DNA of 64,000 bases from Deinobacterium chartae. Lineage in GTDB: Bacteria; Deinococcota; Deinococci; Deinococcales; Deinococcaceae. Location: the NCBI RefSeq assembly GCF_014202645.1, contig NZ_JACHHG010000010.1:80931-144930 (forward strand), read 5' to 3'. The notes beneath the pieces are model-generated. The model saw only the letters and a list, made by a program, of their open reading frames with translations. It had not been told where the DNA came from and did no database searches. Below are positions 1 to 9,333 of the stretch, piece after piece. Position numbers and translations under genes: made by a program. Every line of letters begins with the position of its first letter. The stretch's first letter is position 1.

Positions 1-2
1 TC

Positions 3-197
3 GAGGGAGACGATTACCGAGAACACCTGCCGCGTTGTGCACCTTATGTGGTGACCTCGGACGGTTGCGTGATCCTGCGCGATCCCTTGCCCCGCTACTG
101 GCTGCACGACGAGGAGCACAGGCGCCTCGAGCTGCTCGAGTGGAACGACTTGCAACTCAACTTCCCCGAGTGCCTGGACTGCTCCAGACCCTCTTAA
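3..197 (+). CDS. C-terminal end of an unidentified protein (partial)
   Basis: An open frame enters from the left edge and stops at TAA 195-197, giving 64 residues. The fragment is rich in Arg, Glu, Leu and aromatic residues and holds four cysteines (residues about 12, 22, 58 and 61), the last two as CLDC close to the C-terminus. I do not recognise the family and the start lies outside the window. A strong hairpin begins 9 nt after the stop, as expected for the 3' end of a real gene. Confidence 0.5.
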   Translation, partial: EGDDYREHLPRCAPYVVTSDGCVILRDPLPRYWLHDEEHRRLELLEWNDLQLNFPECLDCSRPS

Positions 198-205
198 TCG
201 AGGCG

Positions 206-244
206 AGGGCCCTGGCCGCAGGATGTTCCTGCGGCCAGGGCCCT
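206..244. terminator. Perfect 17-bp hairpin terminator
   Basis: Arms 206-222 and 228-244 are perfectly complementary around a 5-nt loop (ATGTT). It sits between two convergent genes and can end transcripts from either side. There is no long T run, so termination would rest on stem stability. Confidence 0.7.
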
Positions 245-287
245 TGCCTTCTGATCCGGCCTGCAGGCCGGATCAGAAGGCAAGGGC
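240..287. repeat. 48-bp perfect palindrome overlapping the end of dacB
   Basis: The centre is CTGCAG at 261-266 and pairing is perfect out to 240/287, giving 24 bp per arm. It includes the dacB stop codon and the last codons. It shares bases 240-244 with the preceding hairpin, so the two structures compete in a single transcript. Probable terminator for the dacB strand. Confidence 0.6.
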
Positions 288-1649
288 CATTTCCTTGACC
301 AGCGCGTCTTGCAGGTTGCGCAGCGACGCCGCGCTGCTGAGGCTGCCGTCCATCAGCAGCGAGAACACCACGATCCGCCCGGACTGCGCGCGCAGGTAGC
401 CCGAGAGCGAGTTCACTCCGGTCATCGAGCCGGTCTTGGCGTACACCTCGAGGCCGGTGTCCCTCAGGCGGTTGGCCAGGGTACCGCCCTCCTCGGCGGC
501 GGCAGGGGTGGCGGTTCCGGTTCCGGCTCGGGGCAGGCTGCGCACGAACAGGTTGCGGCCCGCGTCGAAGGCCGCGCGCGGCGAGGCGCTGCGGGGTTCC
601 TCCTCCAGAGGGTTGAGGTAGGCGTAACGCAGCACTGCGGCCACTTCGCGCGGGGTGAGCAGGTTGTAGCGCGACAGGCCCGAGGCGTCGCGCAGGCGCA
701 TGCGAAGCGGGTCAGCCCCGGCCTTTTTCCACAGCGCCGTGGCCGCCTCGGCGGCGCGGGCAAAAGTCGCGGGAATCACGCCGCCCTCGGACTGTCCCAC
801 GCCCAGCCGCGCGAACAGCTGCTCGGCATAGATGTTGTCCGAGGGTTTGTTGGTTGCGCGCACCAGCCGGTGCAGCGTCTCCGAGCGCACGGCGGCCAGC
901 GGACGGTCGCCCGTGGCCGCCGTGCCCCGGCGTTCCGCTCCGGTCACGCGCACCCCGGCCTTTTCCAGCTCCTTGCGCAACAGCGCAGCCACGCGCAACG
1001 GCTGAACCTCGGGTTTTACCACCGCGTCCACCTCGAGGCGGGTGCCGTCTTTCTCGTCGGCCTCGGTCAGGTACAGCACGCCGTAGGTGGACGCTTCGTC
1101 GCGCAGGCTCAGAGCGCTCACCGTGTACTCCCAGTCGTCCCACATCCAGCCGTTGCCCCAGCGGGGCAGCGCGTAAGCCGAGTCGTCCGCCACGATCTCC
1201 CCCACCTCGCGCACCCCCGCCGCGTAAGCGGCGCGGGCCAGGGCCTCGAGGGAGTTATCCGGACCGCTGACGGTCAGGCTGGGATCCCCCGAGCCGCGCA
1301 GCACCAGCCGGGCCGTGCGCCCTCCCTCGAGCGGAGCGGCGAGCAGCGCGGTCTCGAAGCGGAAGTCGGGCCCCAGACCGTAGAGGGCCGCGAAGGTGGA
1401 CATCAGCTTGGCGTTCGAGGCGGGCGTATAGGCCTCGTCGGCCTGCCACGCGAACAGCTCCTGTCCGGTTTCGGCGTCCAGGGCGATGACCCCGACATGG
1501 GCGGGCAGGGCAGGCTGCCCCTGGGCGGGGAGGGGGCCCGCCTCGAGCAGGCGGGTGAGGTTGGCCGTATCGGCAGAAGCGTGAGAAAACATCAAGGCCC
1601 AGCCTAGCAACGCGGTCGCGGCTCCGTGCCGGAGAGTTGAGTTTTTCAT
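273..1649 (-). CDS. dacB: D-alanyl-D-alanine carboxypeptidase/endopeptidase, PBP4 (DacB) type
   Basis: 458 residues from the ATG at 1649; the frame is open further upstream, but this start gives a clean signal peptide (MKNSTLRHGA..., hydrophobic to about residue 25). The three penicillin-binding motifs of the S13 peptidase family are visible: SNAK (Ser78-Lys81, nucleophile and general base), SDN (270-272) and KTG (405-407). Length fits PBP4-class enzymes of about 450-480 residues. The protein should act outside the cytoplasmic membrane, trimming D-Ala from, or cutting cross-links in, peptidoglycan. No clear ribosome-binding site precedes the start. It is transcribed divergently from nurA-herA and converges on the gene ending at 197. 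Confidence 0.93.
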   Translation of the reverse strand: MKNSTLRHGAATALLGWALMFSHASADTANLTRLLEAGPLPAQGQPALPAHVGVIALDAETGQELFAWQADEAYTPASNAKLMSTFAALYGLGPDFRFETALLAAPLEGGRTARLVLRGSGDPSLTVSGPDNSLEALARAAYAAGVREVGEIVADDSAYALPRWGNGWMWDDWEYTVSALSLRDEASTYGVLYLTEADEKDGTRLEVDAVVKPEVQPLRVAALLRKELEKAGVRVTGAERRGTAATGDRPLAAVRSETLHRLVRATNKPSDNIYAEQLFARLGVGQSEGGVIPATFARAAEAATALWKKAGADPLRMRLRDASGLSRYNLLTPREVAAVLRYAYLNPLEEEPRSASPRAAFDAGRNLFVRSLPRAGTGTATPAAAEEGGTLANRLRDTGLEVYAKTGSMTGVNSLSGYLRAQSGRIVVFSLLMDGSLSSAASLRNLQDALVKEMALAF

Positions 1650-1821
1650 GTGTGCAGCATAACGCAGCCTTGCCCAGCGCCTGTGAAGGATTCGGCGTTG
1701 CCACTTCGCTATCGGGCAGGCTTTCCACCCTCTGCTTGTTTCCAGGCATAATTTACCAGCCCGTATCTGCCCGAGGCAAGAATTCGCCATGGGCATATTC
1801 CCATCGGGCTAAACTGGGTGA

Positions 1822-2847
1822 ATGCGAATCCGACTCGACCCCTGGCCCAGCGAGACCCAGAGCCAGCAGCTCGAACTGAAACCCTTCGAGCGCCCGGTCC
1901 TGCAGGACCTCGAGTCGCCGCGCTGGGAGGCAGTGGCCCCCAAGCCCATCCCCGAGAGCCTCGAGTACGTCAGCGTGGTGGACGGCAGCCCCCGCATGGA
2001 GGCCCGCCTCACCCTCGAAGAGGGCGGGCGGCTGTTTTTCGGCGGCTACGGCGCGTACGCGGTGGGGGCCGTGGAACTCGACCCGCACGGCCGCCGCCCG
2101 GCGGTGCTGCGCCACGTGGCGGCGAAGCGCATCCTGGCGACCGGCGGTGACCTGCGCCTGGACCCCACCCCGCTCTCGCCGCGCAACCCGCACACCGGCG
2201 ACTTGATCTACCACTGCGTCAGCCTGCCCGAGAACACAGTGGACACCCCGCGGCACGTGCTGCAGCGCGCCATGCTCGAGGCCGAGCAGAACCTCTCGCA
2301 CGACCTCTCCTCGAACGTCGAGGAGATCGACGAGGAGGGCGCACCGCTCACCACCCTGACCCTGCAAGACGGTCCGGTGCGCGGGCGCAACTCGGGCCGC
2401 GCGGTGCTGGGCTACGTCAAGACCCTGCAGACCCAATACCTGTCCTCGGACCGCGAATACCTGCTGGCCGAACTCAAACCCGGCGAGCGCACGCCGGTCA
2501 TCCACTTCAACTACCCCGGCGAGGAGCAGGGCCGTTACTCGTGGTACGTGCGCCTGTGCGACGCGGCCCCCTACCAGCACGTCTTTGCGGGCGTGATGCG
2601 CCTCGAGATGCACGCGCCGCACGAGACCGACCGCATCCCGCGCTCGGTGCAGCTCATCGCGGACCTCTCGGGCGAGTTGCTGTGCCGTCTGGCCAGCCGT
2701 CCGCACAAGGATCCGCGCGCCCCGCAGAACCTGATTCCCACCCACGCCCTCGAGGTCGCGGTACGCCGCGCCATGGGTGACCCCGCACTCGTGATGCGCC
2801 GCATCCGTCAACACGTGATGCACACGCTCGGAAAGGAAACCGCTTGA
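1822..2847 (+). CDS. nurA: NurA-type 5'-3' nuclease, partner of HerA
   Basis: 341 residues. The family acts with the HerA motor in DNA end resection. Expected metal-binding acidic positions are visible: VVDGS with Asp54 on the first strand and LQDGP with Asp183 in the RNase H-like core. The start is supported by a -10 box TAAACT (1810-1815) only 6 nt before ATG, the leaderless arrangement common in Deinococcus. The stop overlaps the TTG start of herA (TTGA), so the two are translationally coupled. Identification rests on active-site motifs plus position next to herA, since NurA sequences diverge strongly. Confidence 0.82.
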   Translation: MRIRLDPWPSETQSQQLELKPFERPVLQDLESPRWEAVAPKPIPESLEYVSVVDGSPRMEARLTLEEGGRLFFGGYGAYAVGAVELDPHGRRPAVLRHVAAKRILATGGDLRLDPTPLSPRNPHTGDLIYHCVSLPENTVDTPRHVLQRAMLEAEQNLSHDLSSNVEEIDEEGAPLTTLTLQDGPVRGRNSGRAVLGYVKTLQTQYLSSDREYLLAELKPGERTPVIHFNYPGEEQGRYSWYVRLCDAAPYQHVFAGVMRLEMHAPHETDRIPRSVQLIADLSGELLCRLASRPHKDPRAPQNLIPTHALEVAVRRAMGDPALVMRRIRQHVMHTLGKETA

Positions 2848-4637
2848 ACATTCCCCCGGTCGGCATGGTGCTCGGCACCCAGGAAGCCACCCCCCTCCAG
2901 TTCTGGTTCTCGGTCCGTCCCGGATCGAGCGTGCAGCTCGACGACCTGGTGGTACTCAAGACCGCCAAGCCGGGCGGCGAGAGCGTAACCTTCTACGGCG
3001 TGGTGGATCAGGTGCGCAAGATTCACGAGGGCGTGTCGTTCGAGAGCGACGTCGAGGACGTGGTGGCCGGCGTGCTTCCGGCCTCGGTCAGCTACAGCGC
3101 CCACGTGCTGGTCACCCGCGTGGACCCCGAAGAGTTTGTGCCCCCGGCCCCCGGCGACCCGGTGTGGCTGGCCGAGGGCGAGGACCTGCAGCGCGCCCTG
3201 TACCAAGACAGCATGGCCCAGCAGCTACCGGCAGGCGTGCTGCGCAACGGGCAGCCGGTAGCGCTCAACTTCGACTTTCTCAGCGGCGCATCGGGGGCTC
3301 ACGTCAACATCTCGGGCGTTTCGGGAGTTGCGACCAAGACCTCGTACGCGCTCTTCTTGCTGTACTCGATCTTCAACTCGCCCGCCCTGGGAGCCGAGCG
3401 CGCCAACACCAAGGCCGTGATCTTCAACGTCAAGGGCGAGGACTTGCTGTTCCTCGACCAGCACAACATGCGCCTCGAGGAAAAAGAGGCGCGTACCTCG
3501 CGGGCACGCGGCCTCTCCGGCGACCGCTATGCCGCCTGCGGACTGCCGCGCGGTCCCTTTCAGGACGTGCAGTTCATGGCCCCGCCCAGAGCCGGGGACG
3601 GCGAGGCGATCTTGCCCGACGTGGAGCAGCGCAAGGGCGGGGTCACCCCGTACCTGTGGACCATCCGCGACTTCTGCCTGGGCCGCCTGCTCCCCTACTG
3701 CTTCGCCGACCGTGACGCCAGCTTGAACCTCGGCTTCCTGATCTCGCAGGTCGAGGAGCGCCTCTACCGCTTGGCGCAAGGCTCGCCCGACGCGCCTTTC
3801 CTGGCGGTGGACGACTGGAAGGACGAGGACCCGCAGGGCAGCCTCGAGCTGGGCGTGCGCTTTGACACGCTGGGCCGTACCCGCATCGAGACCTTCCCGC
3901 AGCTGGTGGCCTACATCGAGTTCAAGCTGCTCGAGCAGCACGACGGCAGCGGCGACCCCAAGTGGGTCGGCAAGCAGCAGATGGGAACACTGCAGGCCCT
4001 GGTGCGCCGCCTCAAGGGCGTGTCCAAGCACCTCACGCCCCTGGTGCGCGGTGACCTCACGGCCCAGCAGGCGGCCCGCTACCGCCCGGACGTGCTCAAA
4101 CAGGGCGTGCAGCTCTCGGTGGTCGACATTCACAACCTCAACGCGCACGCGCAGATGTTCGTGGTGGGCGTGATCCTCAAGGAGCTGTTCGACAAGAAGG
4201 AGAAGCAGGGCCGCAAGCCCTACGTCTTCGTGGTGCTCGACGAGCTCAACAAGTACGCCCCGCGCGAGGGCGAGAGCCCGATCAAGGACGTGCTGCTCGA
4301 CATCGCCGAGCGCGGACGCAGCCTGGGCATCATCCTGATCGGGGCGCAGCAGACCGCCTCGGAAGTCGAGCGGCGCGTCACCTCCAACGCCGCCGTCAAG
4401 GTCGTGGGCCGCTTGGACCCCGCCGAGGCCGAGCGGCCCGAGTACCGCTTCCTGCCCGGCGCCTACCGCCTGCGCGCCTCGATCCTGCAGCCCGGCACCA
4501 TGATTCTCCAGCAACCCGAAGTGCCCACCCCGGTGATGGTCACCTTCCCCTTCCCCGCCTGGGCCACGCGCCGCGACGAGGTGAAAGGCACCGCCGAAGA
4601 GGACCTGCCGCAGGCGGCGGCCGACTGGCTGGCATGA
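2844..4637 (+). CDS. herA: HerA-type hexameric DNA translocase ATPase
   Basis: 597 residues, starting at TTG 2844 behind a GGAAAGGAA ribosome-binding site. The N-terminal ~120 residues resemble the HAS beta-barrel of HerA. The P-loop is [10 protein letters not shown] (158-167), with Thr where most P-loops have the last Gly. Walker B is [14 protein letters not shown] (about 460-473) with Asp-Glu. A later GAQQT stretch fits the sensor region of FtsK-HerA ATPases. HerA and NurA form a complex for DNA end processing in archaea and Deinococcus. The gene overlaps both neighbours by 4 nt, forming a three-gene operon. Confidence 0.9.
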   Translation: MNIPPVGMVLGTQEATPLQFWFSVRPGSSVQLDDLVVLKTAKPGGESVTFYGVVDQVRKIHEGVSFESDVEDVVAGVLPASVSYSAHVLVTRVDPEEFVPPAPGDPVWLAEGEDLQRALYQDSMAQQLPAGVLRNGQPVALNFDFLSGASGAHVNISGVSGVATKTSYALFLLYSIFNSPALGAERANTKAVIFNVKGEDLLFLDQHNMRLEEKEARTSRARGLSGDRYAACGLPRGPFQDVQFMAPPRAGDGEAILPDVEQRKGGVTPYLWTIRDFCLGRLLPYCFADRDASLNLGFLISQVEERLYRLAQGSPDAPFLAVDDWKDEDPQGSLELGVRFDTLGRTRIETFPQLVAYIEFKLLEQHDGSGDPKWVGKQQMGTLQALVRRLKGVSKHLTPLVRGDLTAQQAARYRPDVLKQGVQLSVVDIHNLNAHAQMFVVGVILKELFDKKEKQGRKPYVFVVLDELNKYAPREGESPIKDVLLDIAERGRSLGIILIGAQQTASEVERRVTSNAAVKVVGRLDPAEAERPEYRFLPGAYRLRASILQPGTMILQQPEVPTPVMVTFPFPAWATRRDEVKGTAEEDLPQAAADWLA

Positions 4638-5563
4638 CCGCTGCCCTGGAAGCCTGGCTGGCCAGCTACCAGGAGCGCCGCAGCGTGCGCGGCCTCGCCT
4701 GGAGCGGCTCGCAGGGCACCGACCTCTCGTGGCGCGGCGCGGTGCGCGTCCTGCTGTCCTTCGAGCGTCGCCTCGAGGCCGAAACGCGCGAGGCCCTGCA
4801 CTTTCCCGAGGGCGAGGTGCTGCTGCGGCGCTTTCCCTACGAACACCTCGAGGAGTGGCGCGACTGGCAGCTCGCGCTGCGCGAGGCCCCGGTGGCGCTG
4901 CTGGCCGACATGCGCCCGCTGTACGACCCGACCGGGAACCTCGCGCGCATCCGGCGCATGCTGGACGCCCTCGAGGGCCCGGACCTGGCCGATTACCGCA
5001 CCGACTTGCTGCGCCGCGCCCACGAGGACCTCTCGGCGTGGCGCAAGCGCCTGTCGCAGCCCGCCCGCCACCCGGCCGAGCAGATCCGTGGCCTGCTGCG
5101 CGCGCGCGAGCTCGCTACCGGGCTGCTGTATCCCGCGCTGCTCTCGCTCTCGGGCAGCTTCCTCGAGTCGGACCTGCGCTACCCCGAGCGGCTGCGCGCC
5201 GCCGCCCTGCTGCGTTTTCCGCGCGCGGTATACCTGCTCGATCCGCTGTACGGTTTCGGCGGGGAGGCCGAGGCCCGGCACATCCTGCAAGCCACCCGTG
5301 GCCTGGGGCTGGGCGACGCGGAGCGCCGCGCCCGCGAGGCCCTCGAGGCGGGCTTCTTCGATGGCGCGGTGTTCTTTTTGCGCCAGGAGAGCGCGCGGGG
5401 ACGCGACGCCGACCTGCGCGACTGGAACCACCTTCCGCACGCGCGCCGCGAGCGCCTGAGCCTGCTGTGGGGCCTCGAGCGCTGCCCGCTGGGCCCGGCG
5501 GCACTGCAACTGGCCGAGACGCTGCTGGCCGAAGTCGAGAAGGCCGCAGCGCAAAGAGAGTAG
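4634..5563 (+). CDS. Unrecognised third protein of the nurA-herA operon, possibly a degenerate nucleotidyltransferase fold
   Basis: 309 residues, mostly helical, rich in Arg, Leu, Glu and Ala, with no signal peptide. Its ATG overlaps the herA stop (ATGA), so co-production with HerA is expected. Residues 20-41 (GSQGT at 25-29, then alternating hydrophobics) and LYDPTG at 96-101 recall the opening GS motif and the late Asp-Pro-x-Gly strand turn of small nucleotidyltransferases with a helical C-terminal domain. However, the paired catalytic Asp residues are absent. If related, it is an inactive copy; a helical adaptor is equally possible. The C-terminal part (about 150-309) has no motif I know. 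A bidirectional hairpin follows at 5596. Confidence 0.7.
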   Translation: MTAALEAWLASYQERRSVRGLAWSGSQGTDLSWRGAVRVLLSFERRLEAETREALHFPEGEVLLRRFPYEHLEEWRDWQLALREAPVALLADMRPLYDPTGNLARIRRMLDALEGPDLADYRTDLLRRAHEDLSAWRKRLSQPARHPAEQIRGLLRARELATGLLYPALLSLSGSFLESDLRYPERLRAAALLRFPRAVYLLDPLYGFGGEAEARHILQATRGLGLGDAERRAREALEAGFFDGAVFFLRQESARGRDADLRDWNHLPHARRERLSLLWGLERCPLGPAALQLAETLLAEVEKAAAQRE

Positions 5564-5595
5564 TCACGCGCTGGCCCGAGCCAAGAGAAGCCAAA

Positions 5596-5624
5596 GAGAA
5601 GAAGGGCAAACCGCCCTTCTTCTC
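5596..5624. terminator. 12-bp hairpin between convergent genes
   Basis: Arms 5596-5607 and 5613-5624 pair perfectly around AAACC. It lies between the nurA-herA operon and ohr and can serve both. Confidence 0.7.
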
Positions 5625-5641
5625 CGCTTGCAGGGATCGGT

Positions 5642-6061
5642 TTAGGCCACGGTCAGCTTGACGTCGATGTTGCCACGGGTGGCGTTGCTGTACGGACACA
5701 CCTGGTGGGCTTCCTCGACCAGCTGGCGGGCCTGCTCGGGCTCCACGCCGGGCAGGTTCACGATCAGCTCCACCGCCAGGGCGAAGCCGCCGCTGTCGTT
5801 CTTGCCGATTCCGACCGCTCCGGTCACGCTCGAGCCCTCGATGGAGACCTTGTGACGGCGGGCCACCACGCCGAGCGCGCCGTGAAAGCACGCCGCGTAC
5901 CCGGCCGCGAACAGTTGCTCGGGGTTGGTGCCCGTCCGGTCGGCGGGTCCGCCCATCTCCTTGGGGGGAAGCAGGTCCAGCTTGAGGAGGCCGTCCGAAG
6001 ACTCGACGTGGCCCTCGCGGCCTCCGGTGGCGGTGGCTCTGGCCGTGTACATGATGTCCAT
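5642..6061 (-). CDS. ohr: Organic hydroperoxide reductase (Ohr/OsmC family)
   Basis: 139 residues, the usual Ohr length. Both redox cysteines are in standard context: AACFHGAL (about residue 57) and VCPYSNATRGN (about residue 122). Ohr reduces organic and lipid hydroperoxides with dihydrolipoyl proteins as electron donor. The N-terminus MDIMYTARATATGGREG matches Ohr rather than OsmC. A strong ribosome-binding site (GGAAAGGA) precedes the ATG at 6061. Monocistronic, ending at the shared hairpin 5596-5624. I saw no neighbouring ohrR. Confidence 0.95.
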   Translation of the reverse strand: MDIMYTARATATGGREGHVESSDGLLKLDLLPPKEMGGPADRTGTNPEQLFAAGYAACFHGALGVVARRHKVSIEGSSVTGAVGIGKNDSGGFALAVELIVNLPGVEPEQARQLVEEAHQVCPYSNATRGNIDVKLTVA

Positions 6062-6228
6062 GTGGTTTCCTTTCCGGACTTCCTGTCGGATGTCCTCGCT
6101 GACGCCCTGAATCTAAGCCGACCCCGCCCGGTTCGCCAGCGGGATGAGCCACAATCTCAAGGCAGGCTGACAGCGGCCCATCATCCACCGAAAGCCCCAG
6201 GAGCCGCGCGCCCGTTATGCTAGGCAGC

Positions 6229-6834
6229 ATGCGAGACATCTCCCGCGCCCTGTACGCGGGTCATCCCAACTGGCCCGGCGACGTTCCCCTCGAGGTGCAT
6301 CCCGGCATGAGCATCTCCCGGGGCGACTCGGTCAACACCTCCTGGTTCTCCGCGTCCACCCACACCGGCACGCACGTGGACGCGCCCTACCACTACGACG
6401 AGCGCGGCGCACGCCTGGACAGCGTACCGCTCGAGGTCCTCTGCGGCCCCTGCTGGGTGCTGGACGTGCGTGGCTGGGACGCGGTCCCGGTAGGTGCGCT
6501 GCCCGAAGACGTCACCCTGCCCGAGCGGGTGCTGCTGTATACCGGCGAACCTGCCCGCTGGGAAGCCTTTCCCGAACACTTCACGCCGCTGCACGCCGAC
6601 TTGATCTACGAACTGCGCAACCGGGGCGTGCGGCTGATCGGGACCGACGCGCCCAGCGTGGACCCCCTCACCAGCAAGGACCTTCCGGCCCACCACGCCT
6701 GCTTCGAGAGCGGCATCTTCATCCTCGAGGGCTTAAACCTCGAGGGCGTAGCTCCGGGTCCTTACGAACTGCTGTGTCTGCCGCTGCCCCTGGCGGGCGC
6801 GGACGCCGCTCCGGCCCGGGCGGTGCTGCGATGA
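6229..6834 (+). CDS. kynB: Kynurenine formamidase (cyclase family)
   Basis: 201 residues from ATG 6229. An in-frame ATG exists at 6217, but a -10 box TATGCT (6216-6221) spans it and lies 7 nt before 6229, so the second ATG is favoured as a leaderless start. The metal-binding motif HTGTHVDAPYH (about 46-56) and GTDAPSVDP (about 143-151) are typical of bacterial KynB, which hydrolyses N-formylkynurenine to kynurenine. The stop overlaps the kynU start (ATGA), linking two successive steps of tryptophan degradation. No tryptophan dioxygenase lies in the window. Confidence 0.93.
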   Translation: MRDISRALYAGHPNWPGDVPLEVHPGMSISRGDSVNTSWFSASTHTGTHVDAPYHYDERGARLDSVPLEVLCGPCWVLDVRGWDAVPVGALPEDVTLPERVLLYTGEPARWEAFPEHFTPLHADLIYELRNRGVRLIGTDAPSVDPLTSKDLPAHHACFESGIFILEGLNLEGVAPGPYELLCLPLPLAGADAAPARAVLR

Positions 6835-8015
6835 GACGCGACCTGTTCCGCATGCCGACGGGCATCTACATGGACGGCAACTCGCTGGGGCCGCTGCCGC
6901 TGGCCAGCGAGCGCGCGGTCGCGCGGGTCATGCGCGAGTGGCAGCAGGAAGCGGTCGCAGGCTGGGACGGCTGGTTCGGGCTGGCCGAGCGCCTCTCTCC
7001 CACCGTGGCGAAACTGGTGGGTGCCCGCCCCGAGGAAGTCATCGCCACCGGCTCGATCACCGCCAACTTGCACGCGCTGCTGGCCAGCTTCTACCGTCCC
7101 TCGGGAGCCCGCCGCCACATCGTCGCCACCGCGCTGGACTTTCCTACCGACCTGTACGCCCTGCAGGCCTGGGCCGAGCGCTACGGGGCCGAGCTGCGGC
7201 TGGTCGAATCGCGCGACGGCCACACCCTCCTGGAAGACGACCTCGAGGCGGCCCTCACCGACGACGTGGCGCTGGCGTGGTTTCCCACCGTGCTCTACCG
7301 CAGCGGCCAGTTGCTCGACGTGGCCCGCCTGAGCCGCACGGCCCACGCGCGCGGCGTGCTCATCGGTTTCGACGCGGCGCACTCGGCCGGAGCACTCCCG
7401 CACGCCTTTCACGACACGGGCGTAGACTTTGCGGTGTGGTGCCACTACAAGTACGTGAACGCCGGCCCCGGCGCTCCGGGCGGGTTGTTCGTGCACGAAC
7501 GCCACTTCGACGCCGCACCGGGCCTGCCCGGCTGGTGGGGCAACGACAAGAGCAACCAGTTCGAGATGCGCCCGCACTACCGCCGCGCCCGAGGTGCCGC
7601 CGCCTTCCAGCAGGGCACGCCGCCGCTGCTGGCCTTGGCCGCCCTCGAGGGCGCGCTCGAGGTGTTCGGAACCGTAGACCTCGAGGCGGTACGCGCCCGC
7701 TCGCTGGCCCTCACCGACCTGCTGATCGCCGAGGCCGACGCGCACCTGCCCGAACTGCACGTCGTCACCCCGCGCGAGCACGCGCGGCGCGGCGGTCACG
7801 TCGCCCTGGCCCATCCGGACGCGCGCCTGCTCAGCCTCGCGCTGCGCGAACGCGGTATCGTGCCGGACTTCCGTGAGCCGGACATCTTGCGCCTCGCCCC
7901 GGTCGCCCTGTACACCACCGAGGACGAGGTGCGCGAGGTGGTCTCGGTGCTGCGCGACCTGCTCGACCGCGGCAGCTACCGCGACCTCGAGGGCCGCCAG
8001 GTAGACGTCACCTGA
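6831..8015 (+). CDS. kynU: Kynureninase
   Basis: 394 residues starting at the ATG that overlaps the kynB stop. A PLP-dependent fold-type I enzyme that splits kynurenine into anthranilate and alanine. The PLP-lysine is in HYKYVNAGPGAPGG (Lys about 207), preceded by the DAAHSAGALPH segment holding the PLP-nitrogen Asp. The N-terminal DGNSLGPLP is the usual kynureninase signature. Length slightly below the ~410-residue norm. Transcription likely ends at the 18-bp hairpin at 8028-8070. Confidence 0.95.
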   Translation: MRRDLFRMPTGIYMDGNSLGPLPLASERAVARVMREWQQEAVAGWDGWFGLAERLSPTVAKLVGARPEEVIATGSITANLHALLASFYRPSGARRHIVATALDFPTDLYALQAWAERYGAELRLVESRDGHTLLEDDLEAALTDDVALAWFPTVLYRSGQLLDVARLSRTAHARGVLIGFDAAHSAGALPHAFHDTGVDFAVWCHYKYVNAGPGAPGGLFVHERHFDAAPGLPGWWGNDKSNQFEMRPHYRRARGAAAFQQGTPPLLALAALEGALEVFGTVDLEAVRARSLALTDLLIAEADAHLPELHVVTPREHARRGGHVALAHPDARLLSLALRERGIVPDFREPDILRLAPVALYTTEDEVREVVSVLRDLLDRGSYRDLEGRQVDVT

Positions 8016-8027
8016 AGCGCTGCACGG

Positions 8028-8070
8028 CACAAGGCGGCCCCGCACCCAAACCGTGCGGGGCCGCCTTGTG
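8028..8070. terminator. 18-bp perfect hairpin terminator
   Basis: Arms 8028-8045 and 8053-8070 pair perfectly around CCAAACC, between convergent kynU and the gene at 8082. Confidence 0.8.
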
Positions 8071-8081
8071 GGGAAGATGCC

Positions 8082-8549
8082 TCAGGGAGCGCGGGTGGCA
8101 ACCTCGAAGGTATCTCCCGCGTTGCCCCGCTCGGGGGGCAAGCTGGTGTAGGCCGACACCCAGGCGCGGGCACCGAAAGCCGCAGGCGCGACCACCTCGA
8201 GGGTGAGGCGCTGGCCTTCTTGCAGGTGAACGCGGCTGCGTCCGGAGGGGTCAAAGCGCACCAGGGGACCGCCGTCCACGCGGTAGCCGCCGCGGGTATC
8301 CCCGCTGGCCAGGGTCAGGTCCACGCCCTCACCGCTGCCGCGGATCAGGACGCTGGAACTGTAACGCTGTCCGGGCTCGGCACCCTGCACGTCCGCCAGA
8401 TCGAAATTCAGCGGTGCGTAACCGGAGGGGTTGCCGCTGCCCCAGGCGGCAACGGTCATCCAGACCGCGACGCCCAGCGCGGGAATCAGCACCGCCACAT
8501 CATCCAGCACGTTCCTGAACCTGCCCTGCCGCGTCCGTACCCCGATCAC
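8082..8549 (-). CDS. Membrane-anchored hypothetical protein
   Basis: 155 residues from a GTG at 8549, chosen because AAAGGAG lies 8 nt upstream; an ATG at 8615 would add 22 residues. One transmembrane segment (VLDDVAVLIPALGVAVWMTV, about 13-32) is followed by a beta-rich extracytoplasmic domain of about 120 residues with no cysteines or catalytic motif that I recognise. Probably a Deinococcus-specific envelope protein. It ends at the bidirectional hairpin 8028-8070. Upstream lies transposase debris, so its promoter region may have been altered. Confidence 0.65.
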   Translation of the reverse strand: MIGVRTRQGRFRNVLDDVAVLIPALGVAVWMTVAAWGSGNPSGYAPLNFDLADVQGAEPGQRYSSSVLIRGSGEGVDLTLASGDTRGGYRVDGGPLVRFDPSGRSRVHLQEGQRLTLEVVAPAAFGARAWVSAYTSLPPERGNAGDTFEVATRAP

Positions 8550-8639
8550 CCCAACCGCTCCTTTCACCCTCGAGGGGACTGGTGGAGCGAACGTCCTCGC
8601 GTCGCTCCTGTTCACAGGATGCCCGAGGGGGGTTGAAAA

Positions 8640-9003
8640 CGGTCTGAACGGCGTAGGAGACGAGAAAGTGCTTCAGGAAAGCCGGTTGGTCGGTCGGTGC
8701 GCCACTGCCACCGTGCAGCAAGCGCGTCCAAAACAGCGCAAAATCGAACGACTTCCATGTGGCCGGCAGAAGCAGGATCGGGCAGCAGGAGTCGAAGGCC
8801 GTGTACAAGCTATGTGGCACGGCGAATCGTACGAATCGTGGGAACGGCTGGTAGCGGACAGCGCGGCTGTACGGCAAAGCAACGTAGTTTTTGAGCGTGT
8901 ATAGAACGGCGCTTCTTGCCTACACCATCGCCAGAATCCGGGCAGACAGCACGGTGAGACGACGAGCATCAAGAACGAACGCCGCCTTGAGGGCCTCGTG
9001 TAG
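8640..9003 (-). pseudogene. Decayed IS4-family transposase fragment
   Basis: Reading the minus strand in one frame from 9003 gives LHEALKAAFVLDARRLTVLS..., then an in-frame TAG (8920-8922), then ARSAVLYTLKNYVALP, a RYQ...RFVRFAVP...LYTAF stretch, and ILLLPATWKSFDFALFWTRL. This order matches the N-terminal and central parts of Deinococcus IS4-type transposases, but the segment between LYTAF and ILLL that should hold the first catalytic Asp is missing, and everything after about residue 120 is gone. No terminal inverted repeats or target duplication were found. The remaining bases of the 8550-9051 gap show nothing else. Confidence 0.6.
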
Positions 9004-9051
9004 GGGGTCGGCTTTAGGTGTTCCTCTGACACCCTGGCCACCGGGCAACTG

Positions 9052-9333
9052 TTAACCGACCAAAGCCTCCACCCCCCGCGCCGCCTCGAGGTCCTTGTCG
9101 GTCACGCCCCCGGCGGAGTGGGTAACGTACCTGACCCGTACCCGCTTCCAGCCGATCTCGAGGCTGTCCGGGTGGTGATTGACCCGCTGGGCCATCAGGG
9201 CCACCTGCACCGCGAAGGCCACGCCCGCCTCGTACGACGGAAAGGTGAACTCGCGCGAGATGCCCGTCTCATCTCCGGTCCAGCCGGGCAGGTCCTTCAG
9301 GGCGGCTTCGATCTGTTCAGCAGGCAGTTTCAT
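9052..9333 (-). CDS. phhB: Pterin-4a-carbinolamine dehydratase
   Basis: 93 residues, the normal PCD/DCoH length. The diagnostic NHHPDSLEIGWKRVRV segment supplies the paired catalytic histidines, followed by THSAGGVTDKDLEAA. The enzyme dehydrates 4a-hydroxytetrahydropterin produced by aromatic amino-acid hydroxylases. AAGGAG lies upstream of the ATG, and the start overlaps the stop of the upstream gene (ATGA), so the two are co-translated. No phenylalanine hydroxylase is seen in this window. Confidence 0.95.
   Translation of the reverse strand: MKLPAEQIEAALKDLPGWTGDETGISREFTFPSYEAGVAFAVQVALMAQRVNHHPDSLEIGWKRVRVRYVTHSAGGVTDKDLEAARGVEALVG

Noticed and set aside
309..1607. 432-codon plus-strand frame opposite dacB
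   Set aside because: Shadow of the real gene: Arg/Gly/His/Gln-rich translation without domain features, as are the other long antisense frames in this high-G+C sequence.
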